This document shows positions 29,363 through 39,051 of a stretch of 64,000 nt of DNA, piece by piece (the stretch's first letter is position 1; each line of letters opens with the position of its first letter). Both the position numbers and the translations under genes were made by a program. Source of the DNA: CAZHEV01 sp964531335 [NCBI: uncultured bacterium] (GTDB taxonomy: Bacteria > Eisenbacteria > RBG-16-71-46 > CAZHEV01). Where the stretch lies: the NCBI GenBank assembly GCA_964531335.1, contig CAZHEV010000009.1, positions 62,001 through 126,000 on the forward strand, in the 5' to 3' direction. Under the pieces are notes generated by a model. That model was given only the letters and a program-made list of their open reading frames with translations, was not told where the DNA came from and made no database searches.

Positions 29363-29685
29363 CAGTATTTCACCGCCGTTCCGCTTGCGCTCACCATCAG
29401 CATGCCGCCGCTTTGGCCTAATGTTATCGTCTCGTAGTCCAGGTCCACGGCGATTACGCCGTTGGCGCCCATCGTCCTCGCCTGCTCCGTCATCTCGCTG
29501 ATCGCTATATCCTTGGCTCTTCGAAGCTCCTTTTCGTAAGCGCCTGACCTGCCCCCCACTATGTCGCGTATGCCCGCGAAGAAGTCCTTGAAGATGTTGG
29601 CGCCCATGATGGCCTCGCCGCTCACAAGCCCCAGGTAGCTTCTGATAGGATGTCCTTCGATGTTATGAGTAGTCAAGACCAGCAT
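29362..29685 (-). CDS. UPF0145 (YbjQ-like) protein
   Basis: 107 aa from ATG 29685 (AAGGAG about 9 nt upstream). The family signature runs [19 protein letters not shown], then [26 protein letters not shown] and [13 protein letters not shown]. YbjQ-type proteins form pentamers and are sometimes annotated as heavy-metal-binding, but their function is unproven. Operon with the cupin gene, driven by a promoter near 29850-29878. Confidence 0.93.
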   Translation of the reverse strand: MLVLTTHNIEGHPIRSYLGLVSGEAIMGANIFKDFFAGIRDIVGGRSGAYEKELRRAKDIAISEMTEQARTMGANGVIAVDLDYETITLGQSGGMLMVSASGTAVKY

Positions 29686-29825
29686 TGGCAGCTCTCCTTG
29701 TCGAATGTCTGGGGACCGGTTGGCTACGCTCCCGGGCCATGGAACCCGCACGGGGATTATAGCGCATGCCGGCGGCGGGGTCAGCCGGGCGTCCCGTCAC
29801 TCCCGGCCCACACCCCCGGCCCAAG

Positions 29826-29882
29826 CCACTTGACAGTTGCCGGACCAAAGCCATAACCTTATTGAGGGAAAACGTCAAGTGG
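29826..29882. promoter_or_regulatory. Overlapping divergent promoters within an inverted repeat
   Basis: Plus strand: TTGACA (29830-29835), 16 nt, CATAAC (29852-29857), toward the tRNA. Minus strand: TTGACG (29873-29878), 17 nt, TATGGC (29850-29855), toward the UPF0145-cupin operon. The -35 boxes lie in the arms of an inverted repeat, CCACTTGAC (29826-29834) and GTCAAGTGG (29874-29882). The two -10 boxes overlap, so the promoters should compete. Confidence 0.6.
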
Positions 29883-29941
29883 AGGTCCTACAGCCTCCCC
29901 TGGAGCAGGGCCATCTAAGTACCCCTTGTGCGGGTGTTGCG

Positions 29942-30018
29942 GGCGGTGTAGCTCAGTCGGTTAGAGCAGCGGAATCATAATCCGCGTGTCCGGGGTTCGA
30001 ATCCCTGCACCGCCACCA
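29942..30018 (+). tRNA. tRNA with CAT anticodon (probably elongator Met)
   Basis: 77 nt, cloverleaf complete: acceptor GGCGGTG/CACCGCC, D-arm with GCTCAGTCGGTTAGAGC, anticodon stem GCGGA/TCCGC with loop ATCATAA, T-arm containing GGTTCGAATCC, and a genome-encoded CCA. Initiator is ruled out by the matched first acceptor pair (G-C). The GGCGGTG acceptor fits elongator Met better than Ile2, which usually has C-G pairs at 4-69 and 5-68. However, tilS, the lysidine synthase acting on tRNA-Ile(CAU), lies only 42 nt downstream. Confidence 0.93.
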
Positions 30019-30060
30019 ACCTACCGGCCTCCATAAACCTCAACGGGATTCGACCACCAA

Positions 30061-31500
30061 GTGAAAGCCGACATGGATGTCATGCTGCCGGGTAAAGTGA
30101 CCGCCGCGATTGAGAGATACAACATGATACGCCCCGGCTCTCCCGTGATGGCGGCCGTCTCCGGAGGGGCGGACTCGGTAGCCCTGCTGCACGTTCTCGC
30201 CGGCCTGAGGGAATCGCTCGGTATCGATCTCTCCGCCGCCCACCTGAATCACAGGCTCAGGGGGGCGGCCTCCGACGAAGACGCGGCCTTCGTCTCGCGC
30301 GTGGCGGGCGGCCTCGGGATCGAGTGCGTCAGCGACTCGGCGGACGTGCGGGCCCTGGCCTCCGAGGAGAAACGGTCCCTGGAGGACGCAGCCAGGGAGG
30401 CCCGGAGGCGCTTCCTCCTGCGCGCGGCGAGGGCCCGGGGCGCGGCCGTCGTCGCCACCGGCCACCATGCGGACGACCAGGCGGAGACGGTCCTCATGAG
30501 GCTCATCAGGGGCGCCGGAGTGCGGGGGCTGGCCGGTATCGACCCGGTCTCGCCGGAGGGATTCGTGCGGCCTCTGATCGAGTGCAGGAGGGGCGAGATA
30601 CGGCGCTATCTCCATGACAGGGGCATCCCGTACAGAGAGGACGCGTCCAACGAGGACAGGTCCTTCCTGCGCAACCGGGTGAGGCACGAGCTGATTCCCC
30701 TCATAGAGAGGGATTTCAGTCCCGCCATAGTCCCGCTCCTGTGCAGGACCTCCGACAACATGGCCGGGGTGGACAGGATGTTGTCGGGCCTGGGCGAAAA
30801 AGCGCTGGCGGAGGCGGCCGTCGAGAGCGCCGGCGAGAGGATGTCGCTTGATTCCAACGCCCTCCGGGCTTATGATAAAGTCACGTGGAGATACGTCTTC
30901 CAGCGGGCTTACAGGGAGTTGGCCGGAAATCTGGAGACGCTCTCTCACGCGCATCTGCTGGCTCTGACGGATATGGTCGAGAGGCAGCCCACGGGGACGT
31001 CCATTCACCTTCCCGGAGGCTTCGAGGCGAGAAAAACTTACGGCCTGATCGAGCTCCGCCGCCGCGAACCGCAGCCGGAGCCCGCTCTTGAAGAGAGGGA
31101 GGTGCTGCTGCCGGGCGCCACACCCGTTCCGGAGATGGACGGGGTGCTCGAGACAGAGCTTATGGACATCGCCGACCTTCCTCCAGACCTCAGGATCGTC
31201 GATCCGACGGTAGCGTTCTTCGATGTGAAAGACGTCTCCCCTCCACTATCGGTACGGGGCAGAAGGAGGGGCGACAGAATAAGACCTTTTGGATCCCCCG
31301 GGACCAAGAAACTGAAGGATCTATTGATCGACCTCAAGATACCTCCCGAGAGCAGGGACAGCCTCCCGGTCTTGACGGACGCTTTGGGGCTGCTCTGGGT
31401 GGCCGGAGTGAAAAGGTCGGACAGGGCCAGGATCGGCCCGGAGACCAGGGGGGTGTTCTGCGCCAGATGGGTGCCGGGTCGTCGATTCCCGGATGAATGA
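30061..31500 (+). CDS. tilS: tRNA(Ile)-lysidine synthase
   Basis: 479 aa. It ligates lysine to C34 of tRNA-Ile(CAU) with ATP, switching it to read AUA codons. N-terminal PP-loop SGGADSVALLHVL (residues 34-46), HLNHRLRG, and GHHADDQAETVLMRLIRGAG are the core motifs. The C-terminal part (about 380-470) has the TilS substrate-binding fold with RPFGSPGTKKLKDLLID. The start could be GTG 30061 or ATG 30073; neither has a strong ribosome site. Since AUA is common in this genome the enzyme should be essential. First protein gene of the tilS-hpt-ftsH-folP-cdaA run. Confidence 0.95.
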   Translation: MKADMDVMLPGKVTAAIERYNMIRPGSPVMAAVSGGADSVALLHVLAGLRESLGIDLSAAHLNHRLRGAASDEDAAFVSRVAGGLGIECVSDSADVRALASEEKRSLEDAAREARRRFLLRAARARGAAVVATGHHADDQAETVLMRLIRGAGVRGLAGIDPVSPEGFVRPLIECRRGEIRRYLHDRGIPYREDASNEDRSFLRNRVRHELIPLIERDFSPAIVPLLCRTSDNMAGVDRMLSGLGEKALAEAAVESAGERMSLDSNALRAYDKVTWRYVFQRAYRELAGNLETLSHAHLLALTDMVERQPTGTSIHLPGGFEARKTYGLIELRRREPQPEPALEEREVLLPGATPVPEMDGVLETELMDIADLPPDLRIVDPTVAFFDVKDVSPPLSVRGRRRGDRIRPFGSPGTKKLKDLLIDLKIPPESRDSLPVLTDALGLLWVAGVKRSDRARIGPETRGVFCARWVPGRRFPDE

Positions 31501-31593
31501 CGGAGCCCGAGCCCAGCCCGCCCACCCAAGGACCGACCGAACGGGCGGCGAAGGGCGAAGGAGAGTACCTCGGAGGAATCGAAAGAGAGATAG

Positions 31594-32133
31594 ATGACCT
31601 CTGACAGAGCAGTCGCAGAGATTAAGCCGCTAATCACCGCGCAGGAGATAGCCGGGCGCGTCGGCGAGCTGGCCTCGGCCATAAGCCACGATTACAGGGA
31701 CAGCGGAAATCTGGTTCTGGTCGGGGTCCTGAAGGGCGGCGCCGTCTTCCTCTGCGACCTGGTCAGAGCGATGGAGGTGCAGGCGGAGCTGGAGTTCATA
31801 AGGGTCTCCTCCTACGGGGACTCCATGGCGAGCTCGGGCATCGTGGAGATAGTGTCCGACGTCGAGTCCACGCTCGAGAACAAAGATATAATAGTGGTGG
31901 ATTGCATTGTCGATTCGGGTCTGACGATGGGGCGAATCCTCGCCCATCTCTCGGACAGGCCCGGAGTCCGCAGCATCGAGGTCTGCTCCCTGCTTTCCAA
32001 GAGTGCGGGGGGCCGTCCCGGAGCCCGGCCCAAGTACGTGGGCTTTGAGATAGACGATAGATTCGTGGTCGGCTATGGTCTCGATTACGCTGAGAGGTTC
32101 CGGTCTCTGCCTTATATTGCGACATTGAAGTGA
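31594..32133 (+). CDS. hpt: Hypoxanthine phosphoribosyltransferase
   Basis: 179 aa. It salvages hypoxanthine and guanine with PRPP to IMP and GMP. Motif I region GVLKGGAVFLCDL and the flexible loop RVSSYGDSM are present. The PRPP loop reads VVDCIVDSGLTM, where the usual two acidic residues (ED) are Asp-Cys, an unusual change at a ribose-contacting position. C-terminal YVGFEIDDRFVVGYGLDYAE is typical. It lies between tilS and ftsH, as in many bacteria. Confidence 0.93.
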   Translation: MTSDRAVAEIKPLITAQEIAGRVGELASAISHDYRDSGNLVLVGVLKGGAVFLCDLVRAMEVQAELEFIRVSSYGDSMASSGIVEIVSDVESTLENKDIIVVDCIVDSGLTMGRILAHLSDRPGVRSIEVCSLLSKSAGGRPGARPKYVGFEIDDRFVVGYGLDYAERFRSLPYIATLK

Positions 32134-32178
32134 CGTTAACTGTGGTGGGAGCCGGCTCCACCCACAAGGTGATAAGAG

Positions 32179-34371
32179 ATGGACAAGAATCAGCATTCGG
32201 ACAAGGACAGGAAGTCCCTCAAGCTGCCCAAGAAGCGGGGCAAGAGGCCCGGCAAGGGCAAGGGGACCCCTCCGACGAGACCTCTCAGGACTCTGACCTT
32301 ATGGATAGCCCTGACGCTCATAACCGTCCTGGCGATCCAGTTCTATTACACGGCCAAGCCCAAGGAACACAAGATATCTTATGACCGGTTCGTCGAGGAG
32401 GTGAAGGCCGGCAACATCAAGAGCGTCGAGTTCGAGGGGCAGAAGGCCAGCGGCGAGTTCCTCACCCAGATAACGAAGGTCGAGCAGGACGAGCAGGTCT
32501 CCTTCACCCAATTCTGGACCAACATTCCGTTCGAGGACGCCGACCTCCCCGACCTGATAATGGAGTTAAACCCCGAGGCGGAGATCACCGCCGAGCCGGA
32601 GGGAACCCCCTGGGGCGGAATACTCATAACATGGCTTCCCATCCTCCTGATCGTCGGCTTCTGGCTGTTCGTTATCAGGCAGATGCAGGGCGGCGGCAGC
32701 AGCGCGATGAAGTTCGGCAAGAGCAAGGCCAAGATCCTGGTGGAGAGCGCGCCCAGGGTGACTTTCAAAGACGTGGCCGGAGCGGACGAGGCCAAGCAGG
32801 AGCTGCAGGAGGTCATCGAGTTCCTCAAGGATCCGCGCAAGTTCCAGACCCTGGGCGGCAGGATTCCGAAGGGCGCGCTTCTCCTGGGCCCTCCCGGAAC
32901 CGGCAAGACATTGCTCGGCAGGGCCGTGGCGGGCGAGGCGGGAGTTCCATTCTTCAGCATGAGCGGCTCAGACTTCGTGGAGATGTTCGTGGGGGTCGGC
33001 GCCTCCCGAGTGAGAGACCTCTTCGAACAGGGGAAGAAGAACGCCCCCTGCATAATCTTCATAGATGAGATAGACGCCGTAGGCCGGCACAGGGGCGCCG
33101 GTCTGGGCGGCGGGCACGACGAGCGCGAGCAGACGCTGAACCAGCTCCTGGTGGAGATGGACGGGTTCGAGTCGAACGAGGGCGTGATACTCATCGCGGC
33201 GACCAACAGGCCGGACGTGCTGGACCCGGCGCTTCTGCGCCCCGGCCGTTTCGACAGACAGATAGTGGTCGGTTGGCCGGACGTACGCGGGCGCGAAGGC
33301 ATCCTCAAGGTCCATACCAGGAAGATTCCGCTGGACGGCGACGTGGACATAAAGGTCCTGTCGCGGGGGACTCCGGGCTTGTCGGGCGCCGATCTGGCAA
33401 ACATGGTCAACGAGGCGGCGCTTCTCGCCGCGCGGCGCAATCACAAGAAAGTGACGGCTCTGGACTTCGAGGACGCCAAGGACAAGGTGATGATGGGCAC
33501 GGAGCGCCGCAGCCTCATAATGAGCGAGGAGGAGAGGAAGACGACCTCCTATCACGAGGCGGGCCACGCGCTCGTCGCCTGGCTGCTGCCCAAGACCGAT
33601 CCGGTCCACAAGGTCACGATCATACCGAGAGGCACGGCGCTGGGGGTCACTCACTTCCTGCCCGTTGACGAGAAACACAATCTGTCAAAGGAATACCTGA
33701 TCTCGGTCCTGACCACGGACATGGGCGGGCGCGCCGCCGAGAAGCTGGTCCTCGACCAGCTCAGCAACGGGGCGGCCATGGACATAGAGCACGCTACCAA
33801 CCTCGCCCGGCGCATGGTCTGCGTATGGGGGATGAGCGAGAAGTTGGGACCGCTGACCTTCGGCAAGAGGGAGGAGATGATCTTCCTCGGCAAGGAGATA
33901 TCCCAGCAGAGGGATTACAGCGAACAGACGGCCCTGCTCATCGACGAAGAGGTCAAAGTGCTGGTGGAAGGCTCCTACCGAACGGCTTACGAGCTGCTCG
34001 AGAAGAACATCGACAAGCTTCACAGCCTGGCGGGCGCGCTTCTCGACAGAGAGATCCTGGACCACGAGGAGATCGACAAGGTGCTCAGGGGCGAGGAGTT
34101 GGAGCCCGTGCCCAAGCCCACCAAGGGGCGGGGCGAGACGTCTAAGGAAGCGGCCGGTGAGGAGAAAGAGGCCACCGCGGCCGGAGGCGAACCAGGGACG
34201 AGCGCCGCCGGTGAGGAGAAAGAGGCCGCCGCGGCCGGCTCCGGCCGGGGCGAGGACGGCGGCGGCCAGACCCCCGACTCCGAAACGGCCGGTCCGGAGA
34301 AGAGGCGGGGCTCCCCGGGGAATGACCCGGGCACACCCGAGAAGAAAGACAAGAAGGGCGCGGCGAGTTGA
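32179..34371 (+). CDS. ftsH: ATP-dependent zinc metalloprotease FtsH
   Basis: 730 aa. A basic N-terminus (1-37, Lys/Arg/Gly/Pro-rich) precedes TM1 (38-57), a periplasmic domain, TM2 (148-166), the AAA module with Walker A GPPGTGKT (237-244), Walker [10 protein letters not shown], and the zinc site HEAGH (459-463). It degrades misfolded membrane and regulatory proteins. The last 75 residues are a low-complexity Glu/Ala/Gly/Lys tail containing two near-repeats ([26 protein letters not shown]). The stop overlaps the TTG start of folP. Confidence 0.97.
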   Translation: MDKNQHSDKDRKSLKLPKKRGKRPGKGKGTPPTRPLRTLTLWIALTLITVLAIQFYYTAKPKEHKISYDRFVEEVKAGNIKSVEFEGQKASGEFLTQITKVEQDEQVSFTQFWTNIPFEDADLPDLIMELNPEAEITAEPEGTPWGGILITWLPILLIVGFWLFVIRQMQGGGSSAMKFGKSKAKILVESAPRVTFKDVAGADEAKQELQEVIEFLKDPRKFQTLGGRIPKGALLLGPPGTGKTLLGRAVAGEAGVPFFSMSGSDFVEMFVGVGASRVRDLFEQGKKNAPCIIFIDEIDAVGRHRGAGLGGGHDEREQTLNQLLVEMDGFESNEGVILIAATNRPDVLDPALLRPGRFDRQIVVGWPDVRGREGILKVHTRKIPLDGDVDIKVLSRGTPGLSGADLANMVNEAALLAARRNHKKVTALDFEDAKDKVMMGTERRSLIMSEEERKTTSYHEAGHALVAWLLPKTDPVHKVTIIPRGTALGVTHFLPVDEKHNLSKEYLISVLTTDMGGRAAEKLVLDQLSNGAAMDIEHATNLARRMVCVWGMSEKLGPLTFGKREEMIFLGKEISQQRDYSEQTALLIDEEVKVLVEGSYRTAYELLEKNIDKLHSLAGALLDREILDHEEIDKVLRGEELEPVPKPTKGRGETSKEAAGEEKEATAAGGEPGTSAAGEEKEAAAAGSGRGEDGGGQTPDSETAGPEKRRGSPGNDPGTPEKKDKKGAAS

Positions 34372-35231
34372 CCGTCGAATCACGACATGGGCTTTCTACG
34401 CTACACCTATCCAATAGAGAGATAGATCTTTCCAAGCGCACCGCCGTGATGGGCGTCTTGAACGTCACCCCCGATTCTTTCTCGGACGGCGGGCGATTCC
34501 TGGACATGTCCGCGGCCGTCGCCCACGCCAGAGAGATGGCGGACGCCGGAGCCGACATCATAGACGTGGGAGGAGAGAGCACCCGCCCGGGGTCCGAGCC
34601 TGTCCCGCTGGAGATTGAGCTGGCCAGGGTGGTCCCGGTCATCGAGGCCCTCGCGGGCCTGGGCATCCAGGCGGCACTTTCAATCGACACCTGGAAGAGC
34701 GAGGTCGCGAAGAGAGCGCTCGACATGGGCGCTCACGTCATCAACGACATAAGCGGGCTTCACTTCGATCCCAAGCTGGCCGATCTCGCCGCGGAGTACA
34801 GGGCGGGCCTGGTTTTGAGCCACATCAAGGGCACCCCAAAGAACATGCAGGCCGATCCCGAGTACGAGGACGTCGTCACCGAGATAAAGGAATTTTTGGC
34901 GGATGCGGCGTCCAAGGCGCTGGCCGCGGGCGTCGACCGCGGGTCGATAGTGGTTGACCCGGGCATCGGATTCGGCAAGAAACTGAAGCACAATCTCGCC
35001 ATCCTCAAAAGGCTTGGCGAGATCGCCGAGCTTGGATACCCTGTGCTCGTGGGGCCGTCCCGCAAGGCCTTCATCGGGACGCTGTCCGGCACGGCGGTGG
35101 ACGACAGGCTGGAGGGCACTCTTGCCGCGGCCGTCCTCGGCGTCGCGCACGGCGCCTCGATGGTGAGGGTGCACGACGTCAAGGAGGCGCGCCGGGCGCT
35201 CGCCGTGGCGGACGCCATAATAGGCGCCTAG
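34368..35231 (+). CDS. folP: Dihydropteroate synthase
   Basis: 287 aa, TTG start overlapping the ftsH stop (TTGA). It condenses para-aminobenzoate with dihydropterin pyrophosphate in folate synthesis. TIM-barrel motifs: [61 protein letters not shown] position between ftsH and the diadenylate cyclase is conserved in many bacteria. Confidence 0.96.
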   Translation: MTVESRHGLSTLHLSNREIDLSKRTAVMGVLNVTPDSFSDGGRFLDMSAAVAHAREMADAGADIIDVGGESTRPGSEPVPLEIELARVVPVIEALAGLGIQAALSIDTWKSEVAKRALDMGAHVINDISGLHFDPKLADLAAEYRAGLVLSHIKGTPKNMQADPEYEDVVTEIKEFLADAASKALAAGVDRGSIVVDPGIGFGKKLKHNLAILKRLGEIAELGYPVLVGPSRKAFIGTLSGTAVDDRLEGTLAAAVLGVAHGASMVRVHDVKEARRALAVADAIIGA

Positions 35232-35312
35232 CGTCCAACGCCGCGGGGGCGGATGGCGCCGGTGGGCGTCGGGCTCGTGCGGCGCACCACTACAGTTCGC
35301 AGGAGGGGCCGC

Positions 35313-36104
35313 GTGGAGATCTTCGGGCAGTTCACCATACTCGATGTCGTGGACATCGCGGTGGTGGCGTTTATCTTCTACCGCCTCTTCCTGCTGGTCA
35401 GCGGTACCAGGGCCGCCCAGATGTTCTTCGGGCTCGCGGTCCTGATCGTAGTATCCGCCGTGGCCCAGTGGCTTCAACTGAACGGCATCAACTGGATCAT
35501 CTCGAGCCTAAAGACCGTCTGGGTCATAGCTTTCGTCATCCTTTTCCAGCCGGAGCTGCGCCAGGCGCTCGTCCAGATAGGCCATAGCCGCTTGTTCAGG
35601 CGGTTCGTCCCGACGGAGCAGTACAGCACCGTCGGTGAGATCGTCAAGGCGGCCGAGTACATGTCCGAGGAGAAGATCGGAGCGCTAATAGTGCTGGAGC
35701 GGAGCATGGGGCTCAGGAACTACATAGAGACGGGCATGCCGCTTGACGCGAAGGTGTCGGCCGAGCTGCTGGTTACTATATTCACGCCCCCGTCGCCCTT
35801 GCACGACGGGGCGGTGATAATCCTCGGCGACAGGGTTGTGGCGGCCGGCTGCATACTGCCGCTCAGTCACGATCCGAGCTTGACCCAGACCGCCGGCACA
35901 CGGCACAGGGCGGCGCTGGGTCTGGCGGAGGAGACCGACGCGGTGGTGGTGGTGGTCTCCGAGGAGACCAGAGACATCTCCGTCGCGAGGAAAGGCAAGC
36001 TGGAGAAGCAGTCCGATCCGGGCGCTCTCCGCGGCGAGCTTGCCACTATCTTCGGAGAGCGGGACGATTCGGAATCGCCCCGCCAGGCCGAGGCAGCCGG
36101 CTAG
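35313..36104 (+). CDS. cdaA: Diadenylate cyclase (CdaA type)
   Basis: 263 aa from GTG 35313, preceded by AGGAGGGG at 5-6 nt; an in-frame start at 35253 lacks one. Three N-terminal membrane helices (about 8-80) carry the DisA_N catalytic domain (about 95-240) with PLHDGAVII and GTRHRAALG, the DGA and RHR motifs that join two ATP into cyclic di-AMP. The C-terminal tail is acidic. The usual partners ybbR (cdaR) and glmM are not next to it; the following gene is convergent and ends 6 bp away. Confidence 0.95.
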   Translation: MEIFGQFTILDVVDIAVVAFIFYRLFLLVSGTRAAQMFFGLAVLIVVSAVAQWLQLNGINWIISSLKTVWVIAFVILFQPELRQALVQIGHSRLFRRFVPTEQYSTVGEIVKAAEYMSEEKIGALIVLERSMGLRNYIETGMPLDAKVSAELLVTIFTPPSPLHDGAVIILGDRVVAAGCILPLSHDPSLTQTAGTRHRAALGLAEETDAVVVVVSEETRDISVARKGKLEKQSDPGALRGELATIFGERDDSESPRQAEAAG

Positions 36105-36110
36105 ATCCTC

Positions 36111-37769
36111 TCAACCGACCGGGCTGGGAGAGATCTTCGCCAGCACTTCCTTCCTCACGGCCGCAGGGGGGATGGTCCCCGAATCGAGCAAAAGGTCGTG
36201 GAACTGCTTTAGCTCCAAATCGTTTCCCGCCGTGCGCGCAGCGCCCAGAAGATCCACGATCTCCATCTTTCCCACCGAGTAGGTCATCGGCTGCGTTGGG
36301 GTGATCGTGTACCTCTTCACCTCGGCCACGGCGTTGGTCCTCTCTATCATGGCGTGATCGACAAGGAACTGCACGCCCTCCTCGAAGCTCATCTCTCCCG
36401 TGTGAAGCCCCACGTCGATCACGACTCTGGCCGCCCTCCACAGGCTGTCCTTTATCTGGTACAGACGCGTCTCGTTGTCGGGATAGAAACCCTGCCTGTA
36501 CATCATCTCCTCGCAATACAGCGCCCACCCCTCGGCGAACAAGTTGCTGTCGACGAGCTTCCTGATCGTCGAGGGGTTCCTGTTCGACCTTATGAGCTGA
36601 AGGTGATGGCCCGGATACGCCTCATGCAACGCGGTTATCGCCATCGACGAGTAGTTGTGACCCTTGAGCTGATCTTCCCGCTGTTTGCTCGGAGCATCCT
36701 CATCGACCGGCGTAACGTAAAACAGTCCTTCCTGCTTTTCATCGAAAGGGCCGGGAGGAAGGTACGCCGCATAGGGTATGACCGGGCGCTCGAACGCCGG
36801 CGTATCCACAATGGTGAGCAGCTCTCCAGGAGGAATAGTCACCAGGTCTTTCTCCTCCACGAAACGGCGCGCGCGGTTCATCTCGCGCTCGTAGCTCGAC
36901 TTGATCTCCCGGGCCTCGGGATGCCTGTTCTTCGTCTCGGCCACGATCTCCCGCCAGTCCGCTCCGCTTCGAATCCTGGACGCCAGATCCGCCATCTCCC
37001 TCTTTGTGCCGTCCAGGAGTCTTTGCCCGAAGATGGCTATCTCCTGGGCGTTCTTCCTGAGCATGTGCTCGGTCTTGAGCTTGCTGTTGTACAGGTCCTC
37101 GCCCAGCGCGAAGTCGCCCCCGGACCTGGGCAGGAGATCTTCGCTCAGATAGTCCACGAAGCTCTTGAAAGCCTCCTTCGCCTGCGCCGCGGCCTCGGCC
37201 ACGGCCGAGGCTTGCCGCGGAGCGGCGGACGCGACGCGGGCCGCGGTTTCGTCCACGAAGGCCGCGCCCTCGCCGGCCACCTCGATGGCGATCTTGGTAA
37301 AGACCTCCGGCGGCTCATCGAGGTTGTCTCTCGCGGCGGCGAGCAGCTCGGGTATCCGCCGGAGCCTGGATATGATATTAGGGATCCGCGCCTCCAACGG
37401 GGCGAAATCCCTCGCCGTCAGTATGAAAACTCCGTAGAGACATCTGTCCGCATATATCGAGGGCATCACATAGGGCGTTCTGGCCCCCTCCAGATCCAGA
37501 AGGTCCATGTCTATGCGGTTTAGCAAAAGCTCGGCGTCTATCCGCCTGTCCGCGGGAAGATCCGACGCGGCCAGGTCGCCGAAGACATCAAGGGTCCTTT
37601 TTCTCAGATCCTTCAGCGAGCCCGCCCTCGACTCGAGTGCATCTTTGCTCAGATCCCCGAGATCACCGTCGAAGTCATGGACACCCATCACCGAGGCCTC
37701 GACGGGATTGTGACGGAAGAAGGCATCGGCGTACTCGCGAACAAGAGTATCGAGCTGCTCGACAGTCAT
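36111..37769 (-). CDS. DUF885 family metallopeptidase-like protein
   Basis: 552 aa from ATG 37769 (GGGAGGAAAGAG upstream). All-helical DUF885 protein with the zinc-peptidase-like motif HEAYPGHHLQL (about residues 365-375) and downstream FAEGWALYCEEMMYRQG supplying the third ligand Glu, as in carboxypeptidase Taq-like folds. No signal peptide, so cytosolic. Probably hydrolyses peptides, but the substrate is unknown. It follows thiL by 16 nt on the same strand. Confidence 0.9.
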   Translation of the reverse strand: MTVEQLDTLVREYADAFFRHNPVEASVMGVHDFDGDLGDLSKDALESRAGSLKDLRKRTLDVFGDLAASDLPADRRIDAELLLNRIDMDLLDLEGARTPYVMPSIYADRCLYGVFILTARDFAPLEARIPNIISRLRRIPELLAAARDNLDEPPEVFTKIAIEVAGEGAAFVDETAARVASAAPRQASAVAEAAAQAKEAFKSFVDYLSEDLLPRSGGDFALGEDLYNSKLKTEHMLRKNAQEIAIFGQRLLDGTKREMADLASRIRSGADWREIVAETKNRHPEAREIKSSYEREMNRARRFVEEKDLVTIPPGELLTIVDTPAFERPVIPYAAYLPPGPFDEKQEGLFYVTPVDEDAPSKQREDQLKGHNYSSMAITALHEAYPGHHLQLIRSNRNPSTIRKLVDSNLFAEGWALYCEEMMYRQGFYPDNETRLYQIKDSLWRAARVVIDVGLHTGEMSFEEGVQFLVDHAMIERTNAVAEVKRYTITPTQPMTYSVGKMEIVDLLGAARTAGNDLELKQFHDLLLDSGTIPPAAVRKEVLAKISPSPVG

Positions 37770-37785
37770 CTCTTTCCTCCCGATC

Positions 37786-38892
37786 CTATCGCTCTTTGAA
37801 GTGATCGAAGCCGCCAAGGACGGCCAGCTCAACCACGGACGCGCCGTCCTCCAGCACGCACCCACTATCTCTTGAAACCACCTCGCCGACTTGTGTGAGC
37901 TTCGTGCCGGTTGGTCTTATCGCCGCCGCGAGGTCCTCCGCTCTGCCGGGGGGAATCGAGATCAGAAGCTCGTAGTCCTCTCCCCCCGAAAGCGCCAGGA
38001 GCTCGGGCACTTCGCCGAGGGCGCTCTCGGCGGTCATCGCCCCGCGCCCGAGGGGCAGCATCGCCTTGACCAATCTGACGCCGACCCCTCCGGCGGACGC
38101 GAGATGCAGCGCGTCAGGGGCCAGGCCGTCGCTGATGTCTATCATGGCCGTGGCCCCCACCCCGGCCGCCGCCATCCCCTCCGCGAGCCTGGCCTCCGGC
38201 CTGGTGAATCGGGCCACCGCGCCCGCCATGGCGCCGGCCTTGGCACCCCTGTTCGCCTTGCGCGTCTTACCTTTAGATCGGCCCTCGAGCTGCCTTGCCT
38301 TAAGGTAGGCCAGGCCCGCGGCCGCCTCGCCCAGCTCTCCTGTCACGAAGAGGAGATCTCCTTCACTCGCCCCGGAACGGCCGACGGCGCCGGGCTCCGG
38401 CGGCGTCCCCAGCACGGTCACGACGAAGGCGGTATCCCTGGAGGCGAAGGTATCTCCGCCCCCTATCTTGAGCCCGTACAGCCGGCAGGCCTCCGCGAAG
38501 CCTCTGTAAACGCCCGCAAACCAGGCGGGGTCATCCGACCTCTTGACCCCCAGCGCCACAAGGGCCAAGGCCGGCGCCCCACCCATGGCGGCTATGTCGC
38601 TCACATTGACGGAGATGACCTTGAACCCCAGGTCCTCGGGGCTGGTCCACTCGGCCCTGTAGTGGACGCCTTCGACCATGGCGTCGGTAGTGGCCAGCAC
38701 CGGCCCGCGAGTGCGCCACAAGGCCGCGTCATCCCCTTCGGGCAGTAGAATGTCCGAGGCCGAGTCTCCGAGCTCGCGAACGAGCTCCCTGATCAGGCCG
38801 AATTCCCCCAGCCCGCCAAGCGGCCCCGGACCGGCGGTCCCATCCGGACCCGCGCGTCCCGGCGTCTTTTCCTTTCCCGTCTTTGGCTTCAT
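37786..38892 (-). CDS. thiL: Thiamine-monophosphate kinase
   Basis: 368 aa from ATG 38892. It phosphorylates thiamine monophosphate to thiamine diphosphate. PurM-like fold with metal-binding LPEGDDAAL, TTDAMVEGVHYRAEW, VNVSDIAAMGGAP, IGGGDTFA and DISDGLAPD. Two additions: a Gly/Pro/Lys-rich N-terminal extension of about 25 residues and a basic insertion around residues 205-225 (RSKGKTRKANRGAK), both absent from the compact family form. The upstream frame extension to 39006 overlaps a hairpin and is rejected. Confidence 0.93.
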   Translation of the reverse strand: MKPKTGKEKTPGRAGPDGTAGPGPLGGLGEFGLIRELVRELGDSASDILLPEGDDAALWRTRGPVLATTDAMVEGVHYRAEWTSPEDLGFKVISVNVSDIAAMGGAPALALVALGVKRSDDPAWFAGVYRGFAEACRLYGLKIGGGDTFASRDTAFVVTVLGTPPEPGAVGRSGASEGDLLFVTGELGEAAAGLAYLKARQLEGRSKGKTRKANRGAKAGAMAGAVARFTRPEARLAEGMAAAGVGATAMIDISDGLAPDALHLASAGGVGVRLVKAMLPLGRGAMTAESALGEVPELLALSGGEDYELLISIPPGRAEDLAAAIRPTGTKLTQVGEVVSRDSGCVLEDGASVVELAVLGGFDHFKER

Positions 38893-38984
38893 CCGACCTG
38901 GTGAACCTCCATGCTTCGCCGGCGCCGCGCCCTCATGCCCCCGGCTAAGATATAACTTGTCCCTCCGCCGGTCAATCGCCCAAG

Positions 38985-39020
38985 GAGATGCCCCGGGAGC
39001 GCGCACCCCCGGGGCATCTC
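38985..39020 (-). terminator. Hairpin downstream of the cold-shock gene
   Basis: Perfect 13-bp inverted repeat GAGATGCCCCGGG (38985-38997) / CCCGGGGCATCTC (39008-39020), 10-nt loop, about 30 nt past the cspA-like stop. There is no T-run on either side, so it may terminate with a factor or protect the 3' end. Confidence 0.65.
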
Positions 39021-39051
39021 ATGGGCGAAATTCGGTGACGTCTTGACGGCG

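Noticed and set aside
29942-30018. Calling the CAT tRNA as tRNA-Ile2
   Set aside because: The acceptor stem lacks the C-G pairs at 4-69 and 5-68 expected for TilS substrates and resembles elongator Met, so Met is preferred with a caveat.
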